DNA of 64,000 bases from Klenkia marina (GCF_900101025.1 NZ_FMUH01000001.1:930001-994000), one strand, 5' to 3'. Shown: positions 20,243 through 29,030, counted from the stretch's first letter. Notes: a model not told the origin generated them from the letters alone. Translations and numbers: made by a program.

Positions 20243-22036
20243 GTGACCACCGGCAGCCCGGCTCTCCTCGACGAGGCTGCCCTCTCCCGTGCGCGCTGGG
20301 CCCTGCTCGACGCCAGCGACCGCGAGGACCCCCGCGCGTTCACCGACCGGCTCACCGCGGTCGAGGACGCCCTGGCGGCCGGCGAGGCACCGCGGTGGCT
20401 GGCCTGGTCGCACGCGTTCACCGCCCGCCGCCAGCTCATCGAGCACGACAGCACCGGCGCCGGCCACCACGTCACCGCCGCCCGGGCCGCCCTCGAGGAC
20501 GCCCCGGCCGACGCCGAGCGCGCCCTGCTGCTGGCCTACCTGGCCCACCTCGAGGCCACCGGCGACCGCTTCGAGGCCGCGCTGCACCTGGCCGTCGACG
20601 CCAGCCTGCTCACCGACCAGGTGCCGGCCGACGCCCCCAGCCGCGAGCTGCACCAGGCCCACCACTGGCTGTCCCTGGCCCTCACCCACCTCGACCTCGA
20701 GGAGCTGGCGGTCGCCCAGGCGCTGCGCGGGCACCGGGTCGCCGCCGAGCTCGACGACGACGCGGCCCGCTGGCAGCTGCTGCGGCTGTGCGCCCAGCAG
20801 CACGCCGAGCTGGCGCAGACCGTGCACCGGCGGGGCGACGACGTCCGCGCCGCCCGGCTGGCCGCGGTGGCGCTGCGGTGCTCGTTCACCGCGACCGACG
20901 CCGCCGCCGGCTGCGACTACGAGCCCCCCGACGACGAGGCCGACCTGCTCGCGGTGGTGCACGGCTGGGCGCTGACCCTGACCGGCGACGTCGAGGACAC
21001 GCTGCCGGCCCTGCGGCGGGTGCGCGACCGCATCGCCGCCGAGGGCAGCCCGTGGCTGCGCGGCTACGCCGACCTGGCGCTCTCGCGCCTGCTCTCGCGC
21101 ATCGCCGGCCCGCCCGACGCGCTGGGCGCCGAGGCCGACGAGGCCGCCGACCTGCTCTACGCCGCCGCGAACGCGTTCGCCGGCGCCGGTGACCGGCGCC
21201 GCTACCGCCAGTGCCTGCTCGAGCTGGGCCAGACCACGGCGGCCCTGGGCCGGGCGACGGAGGCGCTGCGGTGGCTCGAGGCCTACCGCACCGAGACCGC
21301 GCGCGCCCACCACGGCAGCCGCGAGCTGTGGGCCGAGATGTTCGTGCGGCGCAGCCGGCTGCGCGAGGCCGAGCGGCAGAACGCGCTCATGCGCCGGCAC
21401 GCCCTCGAGGACCCGCTCACCGGTCTGGGCAACCGCCGCAGCGCCGAGCGCCGGCTCGCCGAGCTCGACCCGGCGTCGAGCCCCGTGGCGTTGGCCGTCG
21501 TGGACATCGACCGGTTCAAGACCGTGAACGACGCCCACTCCCACCTGCACGGCGACGCGGTGCTGCGCCAGCTGGCCGACCTGCTGCGGCAGCACTGCCG
21601 CACCGGCGACGAGGTCTACCGCTGGGCCGGCGACGAGTTCGTGGTGGTGCTGCCCGGCGCACAGGAGGCCCAGGCGGTCGTGGCCATGGAGCGGGTGCGG
21701 GCCGCGGTCGTGGCCTGCGACTGGCCGGCCCTGGGGCTGCGCGCGGCGGTCACGGTCAGCATCGGCATCGCCGTCTCCTCCCCGGGGGCGCCGCGCACCT
21801 GGCGCCAGCTGTTCGACGACGCCGACCTCAACCTCTTCGCCGCCAAGCGGGCCGGCCGCGACACGGTGGCCACCGCGGCCGACGGCGGTCCGGCGGGCTC
21901 CCCGGCCGGACCGCACACCTCGGTCGACGACCTGGTCGTCGAACTGCTCGGGGCCCGGTCGGCGCGCACCCCGGGCTGGGCGTTCGAGCCCGAGGACGCC
22001 GATCCCGGCGACGAACCCGCGGGCGCCGACTCGTGA
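20243..22036 (+). CDS. diguanylate cyclase with helical-repeat sensor
   Basis: A 597-residue cytoplasmic protein. Residues about 1-375 are almost wholly alpha-helical with TPR-like repeats and no TM helix. Residues about 385-555 form a GGDEF domain: EDPLTGLGNRRSAERRLAEL, VVDIDRFKTVNDAHSHLHGD, signature RWAGDEFVVVLPG (A/GGDEF, active type) and SIGIAVSS. An I-site RTGD lies five residues before the signature, so product inhibition by c-di-GMP is expected. GTG 20243 follows a strong GAGGAGGA. The C-terminal tail of about 45 residues is acidic and disordered. It is followed by a paralogue of the same architecture. Confidence 0.93.
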   Translation: MTTGSPALLDEAALSRARWALLDASDREDPRAFTDRLTAVEDALAAGEAPRWLAWSHAFTARRQLIEHDSTGAGHHVTAARAALEDAPADAERALLLAYLAHLEATGDRFEAALHLAVDASLLTDQVPADAPSRELHQAHHWLSLALTHLDLEELAVAQALRGHRVAAELDDDAARWQLLRLCAQQHAELAQTVHRRGDDVRAARLAAVALRCSFTATDAAAGCDYEPPDDEADLLAVVHGWALTLTGDVEDTLPALRRVRDRIAAEGSPWLRGYADLALSRLLSRIAGPPDALGAEADEAADLLYAAANAFAGAGDRRRYRQCLLELGQTTAALGRATEALRWLEAYRTETARAHHGSRELWAEMFVRRSRLREAERQNALMRRHALEDPLTGLGNRRSAERRLAELDPASSPVALAVVDIDRFKTVNDAHSHLHGDAVLRQLADLLRQHCRTGDEVYRWAGDEFVVVLPGAQEAQAVVAMERVRAAVVACDWPALGLRAAVTVSIGIAVSSPGAPRTWRQLFDDADLNLFAAKRAGRDTVATAADGGPAGSPAGPHTSVDDLVVELLGARSARTPGWAFEPEDADPGDEPAGADS

Positions 22037-22160
22037 GGCCCGCGGGGCCACCGGGGCGCACGGGACCCGTGGGACACCCGTGACCCGGCGCAGCCCCCGC
22101 CCCCGGCGTGCCACCGACGGAACACGTGACAGAACGGGTCCACCCGGGCACAGTGCGCTC

Positions 22161-24938
22161 GTGCCACCGGGAATCCTGCACGAGCAGGTCAGCACCGCGC
22201 TGGCCAACTGGCACCTCGACGCCGCCGAGTCGCTGCTCGCCGACGTCGACGCCGACCCCACCCCGGGCGTCGCGCCCGGCGCTCCGCTCACCTCGCTGAG
22301 CCGGGCGTGGTCGGACACGCTGCGCGCCGAGCTGCTGGTGCGCCGGCTGCGCCAGGCGGGCCTCACGCTGCTCGGCGACCCGATCGACGAGTCCGGGGCC
22401 GCCGCGCAGCTGCAGACCACCGACGACGGCGCCCGCTCGGAGTCCGCCGCCCAGGCCGCCGCCGCGATCGCGCTGGTGCGGTCGGCCCGGGCCGCCTTCG
22501 ACGCCACCGACGACGAGCTGCAGCGGGCCGCGGGCCTGGCGCGGCACGCCCGCATCGAGCTGCTCTCCCGCCGGGTCGACGCCGCGATGGACGAGGCGGT
22601 CGAGGCCGCCAGCCTGCTCGACCCCGCCCTGGCGCCCAGCCCGCTGCTCGTGCACACCCTCGGCGCGCTCTCCGGGGTGCTGGCCGACCTCGAGCTGATG
22701 CCGCTGGCCCTGGACTACCAGCGCCGCGCCCACCACACCGCCCTGCGGCTGGCCGAGGACGACCCGGGCCGCGGCTCCCTCGGCCTGGTCGGCGACAGCG
22801 CCGCCCGGCTGGCCGCGCTGTGCGCCGAGGTCGGCGAGGGGCTGCTGGACGACGGCAGCAGCTCCGACGCCGACCCGCACTTCGCCGAGGCCCGGGCGCT
22901 GGCCGAGGAGACCCTCGCCGGACTGCCCGACGACGACCCGCACCGGCCCACCGCCGAGGTCGTGCTGGGCTCGGCGCAGGTCGGGCTGGGCGAGCACGCC
23001 GAGGCCGTCACCACCCTGACCCGGGTCGTCGGCTCGCTGCCGGCCGACCAGGACCGCGCCCTGCTGGCCTCGGCCGAGCTGGCCCTGGGCCGGGCACTGC
23101 GCCGGCAGGACCGCGGCACCGACGCCGACGACCACCTCGCCCGCGCCCTCGCACTGGCCACCGAGCACGGGCTCCCCCGCCTGCGCCGGGCGGCGCTGCG
23201 CGAGCTGTGCACGCTGCACGCCGACCTCGACGACGCCGTCCGGGCACTGCCCTACCTGCAGGCCTACCTGGCCGACGAGCTCGACCGGGTCGACGAGCGC
23301 CGCACCCGCTGGGTCGAGCTGTTCGGCCGGCGCAAGAGCCTGCTGGAGACCGAGCGGGCCGCCGGCCAGCTGCGCCGCCAGGCCTACGAGGACCCGCTGA
23401 CCCACCTGCCCAACAGGCGCTACGCCGAGGGCCGCCTCGACGGCCTGCTGGCCGCCGGCAGCGCCCCCGCCCTCGCCGTCGTGGACATCGACCACTTCAA
23501 GTCGATCAACGACCAGGCCGGCCACCCCGGCGGCGACGCCGTGCTGCGCGCGGTCGCCCAGCTGCTGGTCGACGGCGTGCGCGACACCGACGAGGTCTGC
23601 CGCTGGGCCGGCGACGAGTTCGTGATCCTGCTGCCGGACACCACCGCCGAGCAGGGCGAGCGGGCCATGGAGCGCATCCGGGCCTCCATCGCCACCAACG
23701 ACTGGTCGGCGCTGGGCGTCGACGTCCCCGTCACGATCAGCGTGGGCATCGCCTCCGCCGCCCGCGGCGACGACCGGCGCACCCTGTTCGCCGCGGCCGA
23801 CGGCGTCCTCTACGACGCCAAGCGCAGCGGCCGCGACCGGGTCGTGCGGCTGTCCGGGGTCACCCAGACCCGGGCCGAGGACGGCGGGGTGGACGACGCC
23901 CCCGCGCCCGTCGCCCCGGTGCTGGAGGGCGAGCTGCTCGACCTCGACACGGCCCCCGTCGGTGACACCTCGTCGCCGTCCGGTGCGGATACCGTCACCG
24001 ACGTGCACCCGCAGCGCTCCGTCGACGACCCCGCCGCCCGCACGGCTCGGCCGACCGACGTCCTGTTCGGCGGCCCGCGCGACGTGCCCGCCCCGCGTGT
24101 CGACGACGACCACCGCAGCTCCCGCGAGGGCGAGCGCGACGGGGTCGACGCCCCGGGTGCGGACGCCGCCGGTGGTTTCGGCCGCCTGCTCGTCGAGCCC
24201 GTGCCCGCGCCCGGTGGACCCCGTCCGCAGGGCGGCGGGCGGGTCGTCGGCCCGGCCACCCGCGACGACGGGGCCGGCGAGGGTGCTCTCGACGCCGAGG
24301 CCCAGCCGCCCGCCACCCGCACGGCCACGACCCCCGGGCCCGACGTCGTCCGGGGCGCCGGGCGCAGCACCGAGCAGGTGCTGGCCCTGGTCCGCGAGGC
24401 CCGTCGCGACCACCCGGACCGGCCCGCCGTCGTGGTCGGCGCCAGCGCCGACACCCTGGTGGCCCTGGCCAGCGAGCACGACGCCTACACGACGATGGAC
24501 CACGCGGCGATGGCCGCGGCGGTCGGCCCGGTGCCCGAGCCGCGCGGGCGGGTCGCGGTGCTGAGCGCCGGCGCCGCCGACGCCGCGGTGGCCGCCGAGG
24601 CCGCGTTCGTCGCCCGGGTCGGCGGCGCCGGCACCGTGCGGGTCGACGACGTCTCCGGGTCCCGGCTGCGCGGTCTGCTGGCCGACGGCTCGCTGCTGGC
24701 CGACGTCGACTGCGTGGTGGTCGTGGCCGGGCTCGACGCGGCGCTGGCCTCCACCGTCGCCGGGCTCACCGACGCCCCGGTCGTCGCCGTCCCGACCTCG
24801 ACCGGCCAGGCCGGCGGGTTCGGCGGCATGGGGGCCCTGCTCACGATGCTGAACTCCAGCACGGCCGGGGTCGTGGTCTCCCCCGTCGACGACGGCCACG
24901 CCGCCGGGGTGGTGGCGGCGCGCATCGCCCGCCGCTGA
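22161..24938 (+). CDS. diguanylate cyclase fused to a LarB-like domain
   Basis: A 925-residue single reading frame with three parts. Residues about 1-400 are TPR-like helices resembling the preceding cyclase. Residues about 405-570 are a GGDEF domain (EDPLTHLPNRRYAEGRLDGL, VVDIDHFKSINDQAGHPGGD, RWAGDEFVILLPD) with an I-site RDTD. After a disordered linker of about 150 residues, residues about 725-925 match LarB, the enzyme that carboxylates and hydrolyses NaAD for the nickel-pincer cofactor: DVVRGAGRSTEQVLALV, RVAVLSAGAADAAVAAEAAF, DCVVVVAGLDAALASTVAGL, APVVAVPTSTGQAGGFGGMG, ALLTMLNSSTAG. The LarB cysteine in NSC appears as serine. An in-frame GTG at 22080 is an alternative start; internal GTGs near 24003 could also give a separate LarB product. 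No larC or larE is present. Confidence 0.85.
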   Translation: MPPGILHEQVSTALANWHLDAAESLLADVDADPTPGVAPGAPLTSLSRAWSDTLRAELLVRRLRQAGLTLLGDPIDESGAAAQLQTTDDGARSESAAQAAAAIALVRSARAAFDATDDELQRAAGLARHARIELLSRRVDAAMDEAVEAASLLDPALAPSPLLVHTLGALSGVLADLELMPLALDYQRRAHHTALRLAEDDPGRGSLGLVGDSAARLAALCAEVGEGLLDDGSSSDADPHFAEARALAEETLAGLPDDDPHRPTAEVVLGSAQVGLGEHAEAVTTLTRVVGSLPADQDRALLASAELALGRALRRQDRGTDADDHLARALALATEHGLPRLRRAALRELCTLHADLDDAVRALPYLQAYLADELDRVDERRTRWVELFGRRKSLLETERAAGQLRRQAYEDPLTHLPNRRYAEGRLDGLLAAGSAPALAVVDIDHFKSINDQAGHPGGDAVLRAVAQLLVDGVRDTDEVCRWAGDEFVILLPDTTAEQGERAMERIRASIATNDWSALGVDVPVTISVGIASAARGDDRRTLFAAADGVLYDAKRSGRDRVVRLSGVTQTRAEDGGVDDAPAPVAPVLEGELLDLDTAPVGDTSSPSGADTVTDVHPQRSVDDPAARTARPTDVLFGGPRDVPAPRVDDDHRSSREGERDGVDAPGADAAGGFGRLLVEPVPAPGGPRPQGGGRVVGPATRDDGAGEGALDAEAQPPATRTATTPGPDVVRGAGRSTEQVLALVREARRDHPDRPAVVVGASADTLVALASEHDAYTTMDHAAMAAAVGPVPEPRGRVAVLSAGAADAAVAAEAAFVARVGGAGTVRVDDVSGSRLRGLLADGSLLADVDCVVVVAGLDAALASTVAGLTDAPVVAVPTSTGQAGGFGGMGALLTMLNSSTAGVVVSPVDDGHAAGVVAARIARR

Positions 24939-24969
24939 CCCCACCCTCCGGGGAGTCGGCTATCCTTCC

Positions 24970-25090
24970 CCGCGGAGAAGGGGAGTAGCCCCCCGTCCGC
25001 TGGTCGACATGCTGGTGCCGTGCGCACCCGGTCAGCGGGTCCGGCCCCGGCCGGATGGGCGAGACCTTCGACTGGAGCAGCCCATCCGTG
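24970..25090 (+). promoter_or_regulatory. yybP-ykoY manganese riboswitch
   Basis: The leader carries both conserved halves of the yybP-ykoY aptamer. GAGAAGGGGAGTAGCC (24976-24991) is the 5' loop L1, and GGGCGAGACCTTCG (25057-25070) the 3' loop L3, with GTCAGCGGGTCCGGCCCCGG (25031-25050) between. GAAGG (24977-24981) can pair with CCTTC (25065-25069) to form P1. This class binds Mn(II) and activates Mn exporters. The next gene encodes a GDT1/TMEM165-family transporter, the expected target. A TATCCT at 24961-24966 is a possible -10 element. The expression platform between 25090 and 25155 is GC-rich; its mechanism is not resolved. Confidence 0.85.
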
Positions 25091-25155
25091 GCGCTGCCGG
25101 TCGGAGGCTGCGCACGCCCACCGCCCGGCCGTGCCGAGCACAGAAGAGAGCCCCC

Positions 25156-25749
25156 GTGGTCCTGTCGGTCATCGCCGCCGCCTTCATCCTGATCCTCCCG
25201 GTCGAGCTGCCGGACAAGACGCTGTTCGCGACCCTCATCCTGGCCACCCGGTTCGCGCCGCTGCCGGTGTTCGTCGGCGTGGGCACCGCGTTCGCCGTCC
25301 AGTCGGCCATCGCGGTCACCGCCGGCTCGCTGCTGTCGCTGCTGCCCCCGGCGGTGGTCAGCGGCGTCGTCGCGGCGCTGTTCCTGGTCGGCGCCGTGCT
25401 GCTGTGGCGCAGCGCCACCGACGGGCCCGAGGACGGCGGCGAGGCGGCCGACGAGCGCGAGCAGGTGCCCTTCCTCAAGGCCGCCGCGATCTCGTTCGGC
25501 GTGCTCTTCGCCGCCGAGTGGGGCGACCTGTCGCAGCTGGCCACCGCCGGCCTGGCCGCCCGCTACGACGCCCCGCTCTCGGTGTTCCTCGGGTCGTGGG
25601 CCGCGCTGCTGGTCGTCTCGGGCCTGGCCGTCTTCCTGGGCAAGAAGCTCGCCGACCGGCTGCCCATCACCCTGATCCGGCGCGTGGCGGCCGGGTTGTT
25701 CCTGGTCTTCGCGGTCATCGCCGTGGTGGAGACGGTGCGGGCGCTCTGA
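25156..25749 (+). CDS. TMEM165/GDT1 (UPF0016) family cation transporter, probable Mn exporter
   Basis: A 197-residue membrane protein with six predicted helices in two repeats. Each repeat holds the family acidic motif, ELPDKTLFATL in the first and EWGDLSQLATAGL in the second (E-x-x-D). A charged loop rich in Asp/Glu (about residues 92-108) separates the halves. Bacterial members export Mn(II) or exchange cations for protons. The riboswitch upstream supports manganese efflux as the job, induced when Mn is high. GTG 25156 starts directly at the first helix. It converges on an SRPBCC gene 18 bp away. Confidence 0.92.
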   Translation: MVLSVIAAAFILILPVELPDKTLFATLILATRFAPLPVFVGVGTAFAVQSAIAVTAGSLLSLLPPAVVSGVVAALFLVGAVLLWRSATDGPEDGGEAADEREQVPFLKAAAISFGVLFAAEWGDLSQLATAGLAARYDAPLSVFLGSWAALLVVSGLAVFLGKKLADRLPITLIRRVAAGLFLVFAVIAVVETVRAL

Positions 25750-25767
25750 CCCCGGGCCACCCGGTGG

Positions 25768-26211
25768 CTACTGCGGGGCGGTGCGCCGCTCGACGACGGC
25801 GGCCAACCGGTTCAGCGCCTCGGTGTTGCGGTGCCGCAGCAGCGCCTCCGACACCGGGTTGTGCACCCACTTCCCGGGCCCGCTGACCGGCGTCTCGCTC
25901 ATGGTGACCCGGGTGCCGCCGTCCTCGCTGCGCAGGTCGAGCTCGACCCGGGCCGACCCCAGCGGCCGCCCCTTGGCCAGCAGCACCAGCCGGCTGGCCG
26001 GCTTCGAGACCTCGACGACGGCTTCGTCGTCGAGGGTGACCGGCCAGGTGCCCTGGCTGTGGTGCAGCTTCGCCCCGGCGGCCGGCCACGCTGCGTCGAC
26101 GGCGCGGACGGTGGCGGTGCTCACCACCCACTGGCTGTAGGTGAAGCCGTCGGCGAGGACGTCCCAGACGGCGGTGGGTGCGGCATCGACGTGCCGGGAG
26201 ACGGTGGCCAT
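25768..26211 (-). CDS. SRPBCC-family (START/Bet v 1-like) protein
   Basis: A 147-residue protein with the SRPBCC pattern: VSRHVDAAPTAVWDVLADGF, TVRAVDAAWPAAGAKLHHSQ, a central beta-sheet with GGTRVTMSETP and the long C-terminal helix SEALLRHRNTEALNRLAAVV. Such proteins bind hydrophobic ligands or act as polyketide-cyclase-like enzymes. ATG 26211 (MATVSRHVDAAP) is preferred over an ATG 36 bases upstream, because homology begins there. A second SRPBCC gene lies 57 bp upstream in the same direction. The ligand is unknown. Confidence 0.85.
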   Translation of the reverse strand: MATVSRHVDAAPTAVWDVLADGFTYSQWVVSTATVRAVDAAWPAAGAKLHHSQGTWPVTLDDEAVVEVSKPASRLVLLAKGRPLGSARVELDLRSEDGGTRVTMSETPVSGPGKWVHNPVSEALLRHRNTEALNRLAAVVERRTAPQ

Positions 26212-26268
26212 CCGCCCATCGTGCTCGGGCACCGGGGGGTACCGCATGGGCAGCGGCGCTTACGCGGG

Positions 26269-26793
26269 TCAGGGGGTCAGGCGTTCGCGCAGCCCCACGG
26301 CCAGCCCCTCGACGGTGAGCCGGTCGGCCGCGCCGCCGAGCACCCGGGCGGCCCTGCGGTGCCGCACCCCGGCCAGCCGCAGCCGCAGCCGCACCCGGGT
26401 GCCCGCGCCCTGCTCGTGCAGCACGATCGCCCACGTCAGGCGGACGTGACCGCGGGTCGAGCGGTGCACGAGCACGTGCGGCGGGGTCATCGTGTGCGCG
26501 GTGAAGGTGGCGTGCCGGCCGCCCCAGTCGGGGATGGTGTCGCCGACCGCCAACCCCAGGAGGGCGGGGTCGAGGTGCCGCAGGCCGCGCCGGGCGCGCG
26601 GCACCACGGCCTCGACCCAGCGGGGCAGGTAGTAGCCGCCGCGACGCTTGCCCAGCTGCACGAACCACGGCCACACCTGCGCCGGCGGTGCGGGCAGGTC
26701 GAAGGCGGTGTCCATGACGACGTCGGCGTCGGGCACGACGTCGTCCCCGGGCAGGACGGCGGCCCGCTCGGCCGCCGTCGGTCGCGCACTCAC
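26269..26793 (-). CDS. SRPBCC-like protein coupled to nadE
   Basis: A 174-residue protein of the SRPBCC type: DTAFDLPAPPAQVWPWFVQL, KRRGGYYLPRWVEAVVPR, GDTIPDWGGRHATFTAHTMT and a C-terminal helical part. The Trp/Tyr-rich WPWFVQLGKRRGGYY stretch is characteristic of an actinobacterial subgroup with no assigned function. GTG 26793 overlaps the nadE stop (GTGA), so it is translated with nadE, but a role in NAD metabolism is only guilt by association. Confidence 0.82.
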   Translation of the reverse strand: MSARPTAAERAAVLPGDDVVPDADVVMDTAFDLPAPPAQVWPWFVQLGKRRGGYYLPRWVEAVVPRARRGLRHLDPALLGLAVGDTIPDWGGRHATFTAHTMTPPHVLVHRSTRGHVRLTWAIVLHEQGAGTRVRLRLRLAGVRHRRAARVLGGAADRLTVEGLAVGLRERLTP

Positions 26794-28814
26794 CCCGGCA
26801 CGTTCGCGCGCAGCTCGGCCAGCCAGAGCGCGGCCGAGCCGTCCGACGGCGCCCGCCAGTCGCCGCGCGGGCTCAGCGAGCCGCCGGCGCTGACCTTCGG
26901 GCCGTTGGGCATCGCCGAGCGCTTGAACTGGCTGAACCCGAAGAAGCGCTGGCAGAAGACCTCGAGCCAGCGCTTGATCTCGGGCAGGTCGTAGGCGACC
27001 TTCTTGGCCTCCGGGTGGGCGTGCGGCCAGTCGCCGGCGGCGGCGTCGTGCCAGGCGTGCCACGCGAGGAAGGCGATCTTGCTCGGCCGGAAGCCGTAGC
27101 GCAGCACGTGGAAGAGCGTGAAGTCCTGCAGCGCGTAGGGGCCGACGCTGGCCTCGGTGGACTGCGCGGTCTCCCCCGGCACCAGCTCGGGGCTGATCTC
27201 GGTGTCGACGATCGACTGCAGGGTGGCGCCGACCTCGTCGTCGAACTGCTCGGTGGCGATGACCCAGCGGATGAGGTGCTGGATGAACGTCTTCGGGATG
27301 CCGCCGTTGACGTTGTAGTGGCTCATCTGGTCGCCCACGCCGTAGGTGGACCACCCCAGCGCGAGCTCGCTGAGGTCGCCGGTGCCCAGCACGATGCCGC
27401 CGCGCTGGTTGGCGATCCGGAACAGGTAGTCGGTGCGCAGGCCGGCCTGCACGTTCTCGAAGGTGACGTCGTAGACGGGCTCGCCCGACCCGGCGGGGTG
27501 GCCCATGTTCTGCAGCATCAGCGTCGCGGTGGGCTGGATGTCCAGCTCCGCGGCGGTCACGCCGAGGGCGCGCATGAGGTCCCAGGCGTTGCCCTTGGTG
27601 TGGTCGCTGGTGGCGAAGCCGGGCATGGTGAAGGCGAGGACGTCGCTGCGCGGCCGCCCCGCCTTGTCCATCACCTGGGCGGCGACGATCAGGGCGTGGG
27701 TGGAGTCCAGCCCGCCGCTCACGCCGATGACGATCTTCGGGTCGCCGATGGCCGACAGGCGCTGGGCCAGGCCGGCGACCTGGATGTTGTAGGCCTCGTA
27801 GCAGTCCTGCTCGAGACGGGCGTCGTCGCTGGGCACGAACGGGAACCGCTCGAGCTCGCGGCGCAGGCCGAGGTCGGCGTCCGGCGGGTCGAGGGTGAAC
27901 TCGACGGTGCGCACCTGCGGGTCGTGGTGGCGGCGGTTGTCGTCGAAGGTGCCCATCCGGGCCCGCTCCTGGCGGAGCAGGTCGAGGTCGACGTCGGCCA
28001 CCGCCCGGCGGTCGCCGTCGGGGAAGCGGTCGGTCTCGGCGAGCAGGACGCCGTTCTCGTAGACCAGCGTCTGGCCGTCCCAGGACAGGTCGGTGGTCGA
28101 CTCGCCCTCGCCGGCGGCGGCGTAGACGTAGGCGGCCAGGCAGCGGCTGGACGCCGACCGGACGAGCAGGCGACGGTCCTCGGCCCGGCCCACGGTGATC
28201 GGCGACCCGGACAGGTTGACCAGCACGGTCGCGCCGGCGAGCGCGGCCTCGGCGGACGGCGGGATCGGCACCCACATGTCCTCGCAGACCTCGGCGTGCA
28301 GCACGAGCCCCGGGACGTCGGTGGCGGCGAAGAGCAGGTCGGGGCCGAACGGGACCTTCTGGCCGCCGACGGTGATCTCCCCGCCGGCCTGGTCGTCGCC
28401 GGGGGCGAGCTGGCGGCGCTCGTAGAACTCGCGGTAGGTGGGCAGGTAGGACTTGGGCGCGACGCCGAGCACCCGCCCCCGGTGGACCACGACCGCGCAG
28501 TTGTAGATGCGGTTGCGGTGCCGGAGGGGGGCGCCGACGACGAGCACCGGGAGCAGGTCCCGCGACCCCTCGACCAGCGTCTGCAGCGCGGTCTCGACGG
28601 CGTCCAGCAAGGGGTCCTGGAGCAGCAGGTCGTCGATCGAGTAGCCCGACAGCGTGAGCTCCGGGAACACCGCGACGGCGACGCCCTCGTCGGAGCAGGC
28701 CCGGGCCTGGCGCAGCACGGACTCGGCGTTCGCCGCCGGGTCGGCCAGGGCGGTGCGCTGCGTGCACGCGGCCACCCGCGCGAACCCGTGCCGGTAGAGC
28801 GAGGTGAACCCCAT
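26790..28814 (-). CDS. nadE: glutamine-dependent NAD+ synthetase
   Basis: Last step of NAD synthesis, amidating deamido-NAD with glutamine and ATP. The 674-residue protein has an N-terminal nitrilase-type glutaminase domain: FPELTLSGYSIDDLLLQD with the catalytic Glu, APKSYLPTYREFYERRQ with the Lys, and HAEVCEDMWVPIPP with the Cys. The C-terminal synthetase domain has the PP-loop IGVSGGLDSTHALIVAA, NMGHPAGSGEPVYDVTFENV and GTGDLSELALGWSTYGVGDQ. Length and order match the mycobacterial NadE. ATG 28814. It is the first gene of a pair with the SRPBCC protein. Confidence 0.96.
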   Translation of the reverse strand: MGFTSLYRHGFARVAACTQRTALADPAANAESVLRQARACSDEGVAVAVFPELTLSGYSIDDLLLQDPLLDAVETALQTLVEGSRDLLPVLVVGAPLRHRNRIYNCAVVVHRGRVLGVAPKSYLPTYREFYERRQLAPGDDQAGGEITVGGQKVPFGPDLLFAATDVPGLVLHAEVCEDMWVPIPPSAEAALAGATVLVNLSGSPITVGRAEDRRLLVRSASSRCLAAYVYAAAGEGESTTDLSWDGQTLVYENGVLLAETDRFPDGDRRAVADVDLDLLRQERARMGTFDDNRRHHDPQVRTVEFTLDPPDADLGLRRELERFPFVPSDDARLEQDCYEAYNIQVAGLAQRLSAIGDPKIVIGVSGGLDSTHALIVAAQVMDKAGRPRSDVLAFTMPGFATSDHTKGNAWDLMRALGVTAAELDIQPTATLMLQNMGHPAGSGEPVYDVTFENVQAGLRTDYLFRIANQRGGIVLGTGDLSELALGWSTYGVGDQMSHYNVNGGIPKTFIQHLIRWVIATEQFDDEVGATLQSIVDTEISPELVPGETAQSTEASVGPYALQDFTLFHVLRYGFRPSKIAFLAWHAWHDAAAGDWPHAHPEAKKVAYDLPEIKRWLEVFCQRFFGFSQFKRSAMPNGPKVSAGGSLSPRGDWRAPSDGSAALWLAELRANVPG

Positions 28815-28892
28815 GGTGATCAGTGTCCCGCGCCCGCCGCCCGCCGTCCTGCCGCCCTCCCCCGGCGGGGTGGCGCAGCGATGATCAGGGGG

Positions 28893-29021
28893 GGTGCACC
28901 ATCGTCCGTCCCGGAGGCGACCTGGTGCACGTCGGTTGCGGGGTTCTTGCCCCCTCCCTGGGTCCGCAGGGGACGAGAAGCCCGCAACCGGCATGCATCG
29001 ACGTGCACTCGCCTGGTGCAC
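28893..29021. promoter_or_regulatory. repeat-rich putative control region upstream of kynA
   Basis: The 216-bp divergent region between nadE and kynA holds four GTGCAC hexamers (28894-28899, 28925-28930, 29003-29008, 29016-29021), the first inside the palindrome GGTGCACC. It also has an inverted repeat CGGTTGCGGG (28933-28942) with CCCGCAACCG (28981-28990), flanked by TGCACGT and ACGTGCA. The last hexamer ends nine bases before the kynA ATG. This could be an operator array or a stem in the leader; no regulator is identified. Confidence 0.4.
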
Positions 29022-29030
29022 GATGCGGGC

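Noticed and set aside
23850-24340. Frameshift or missed stop splitting the GGDEF and LarB parts
   Set aside because: No alternative frame in this stretch continues either domain better, and the same frame contains both domains. The linker is low-complexity but open throughout. An internal GTG start remains possible.
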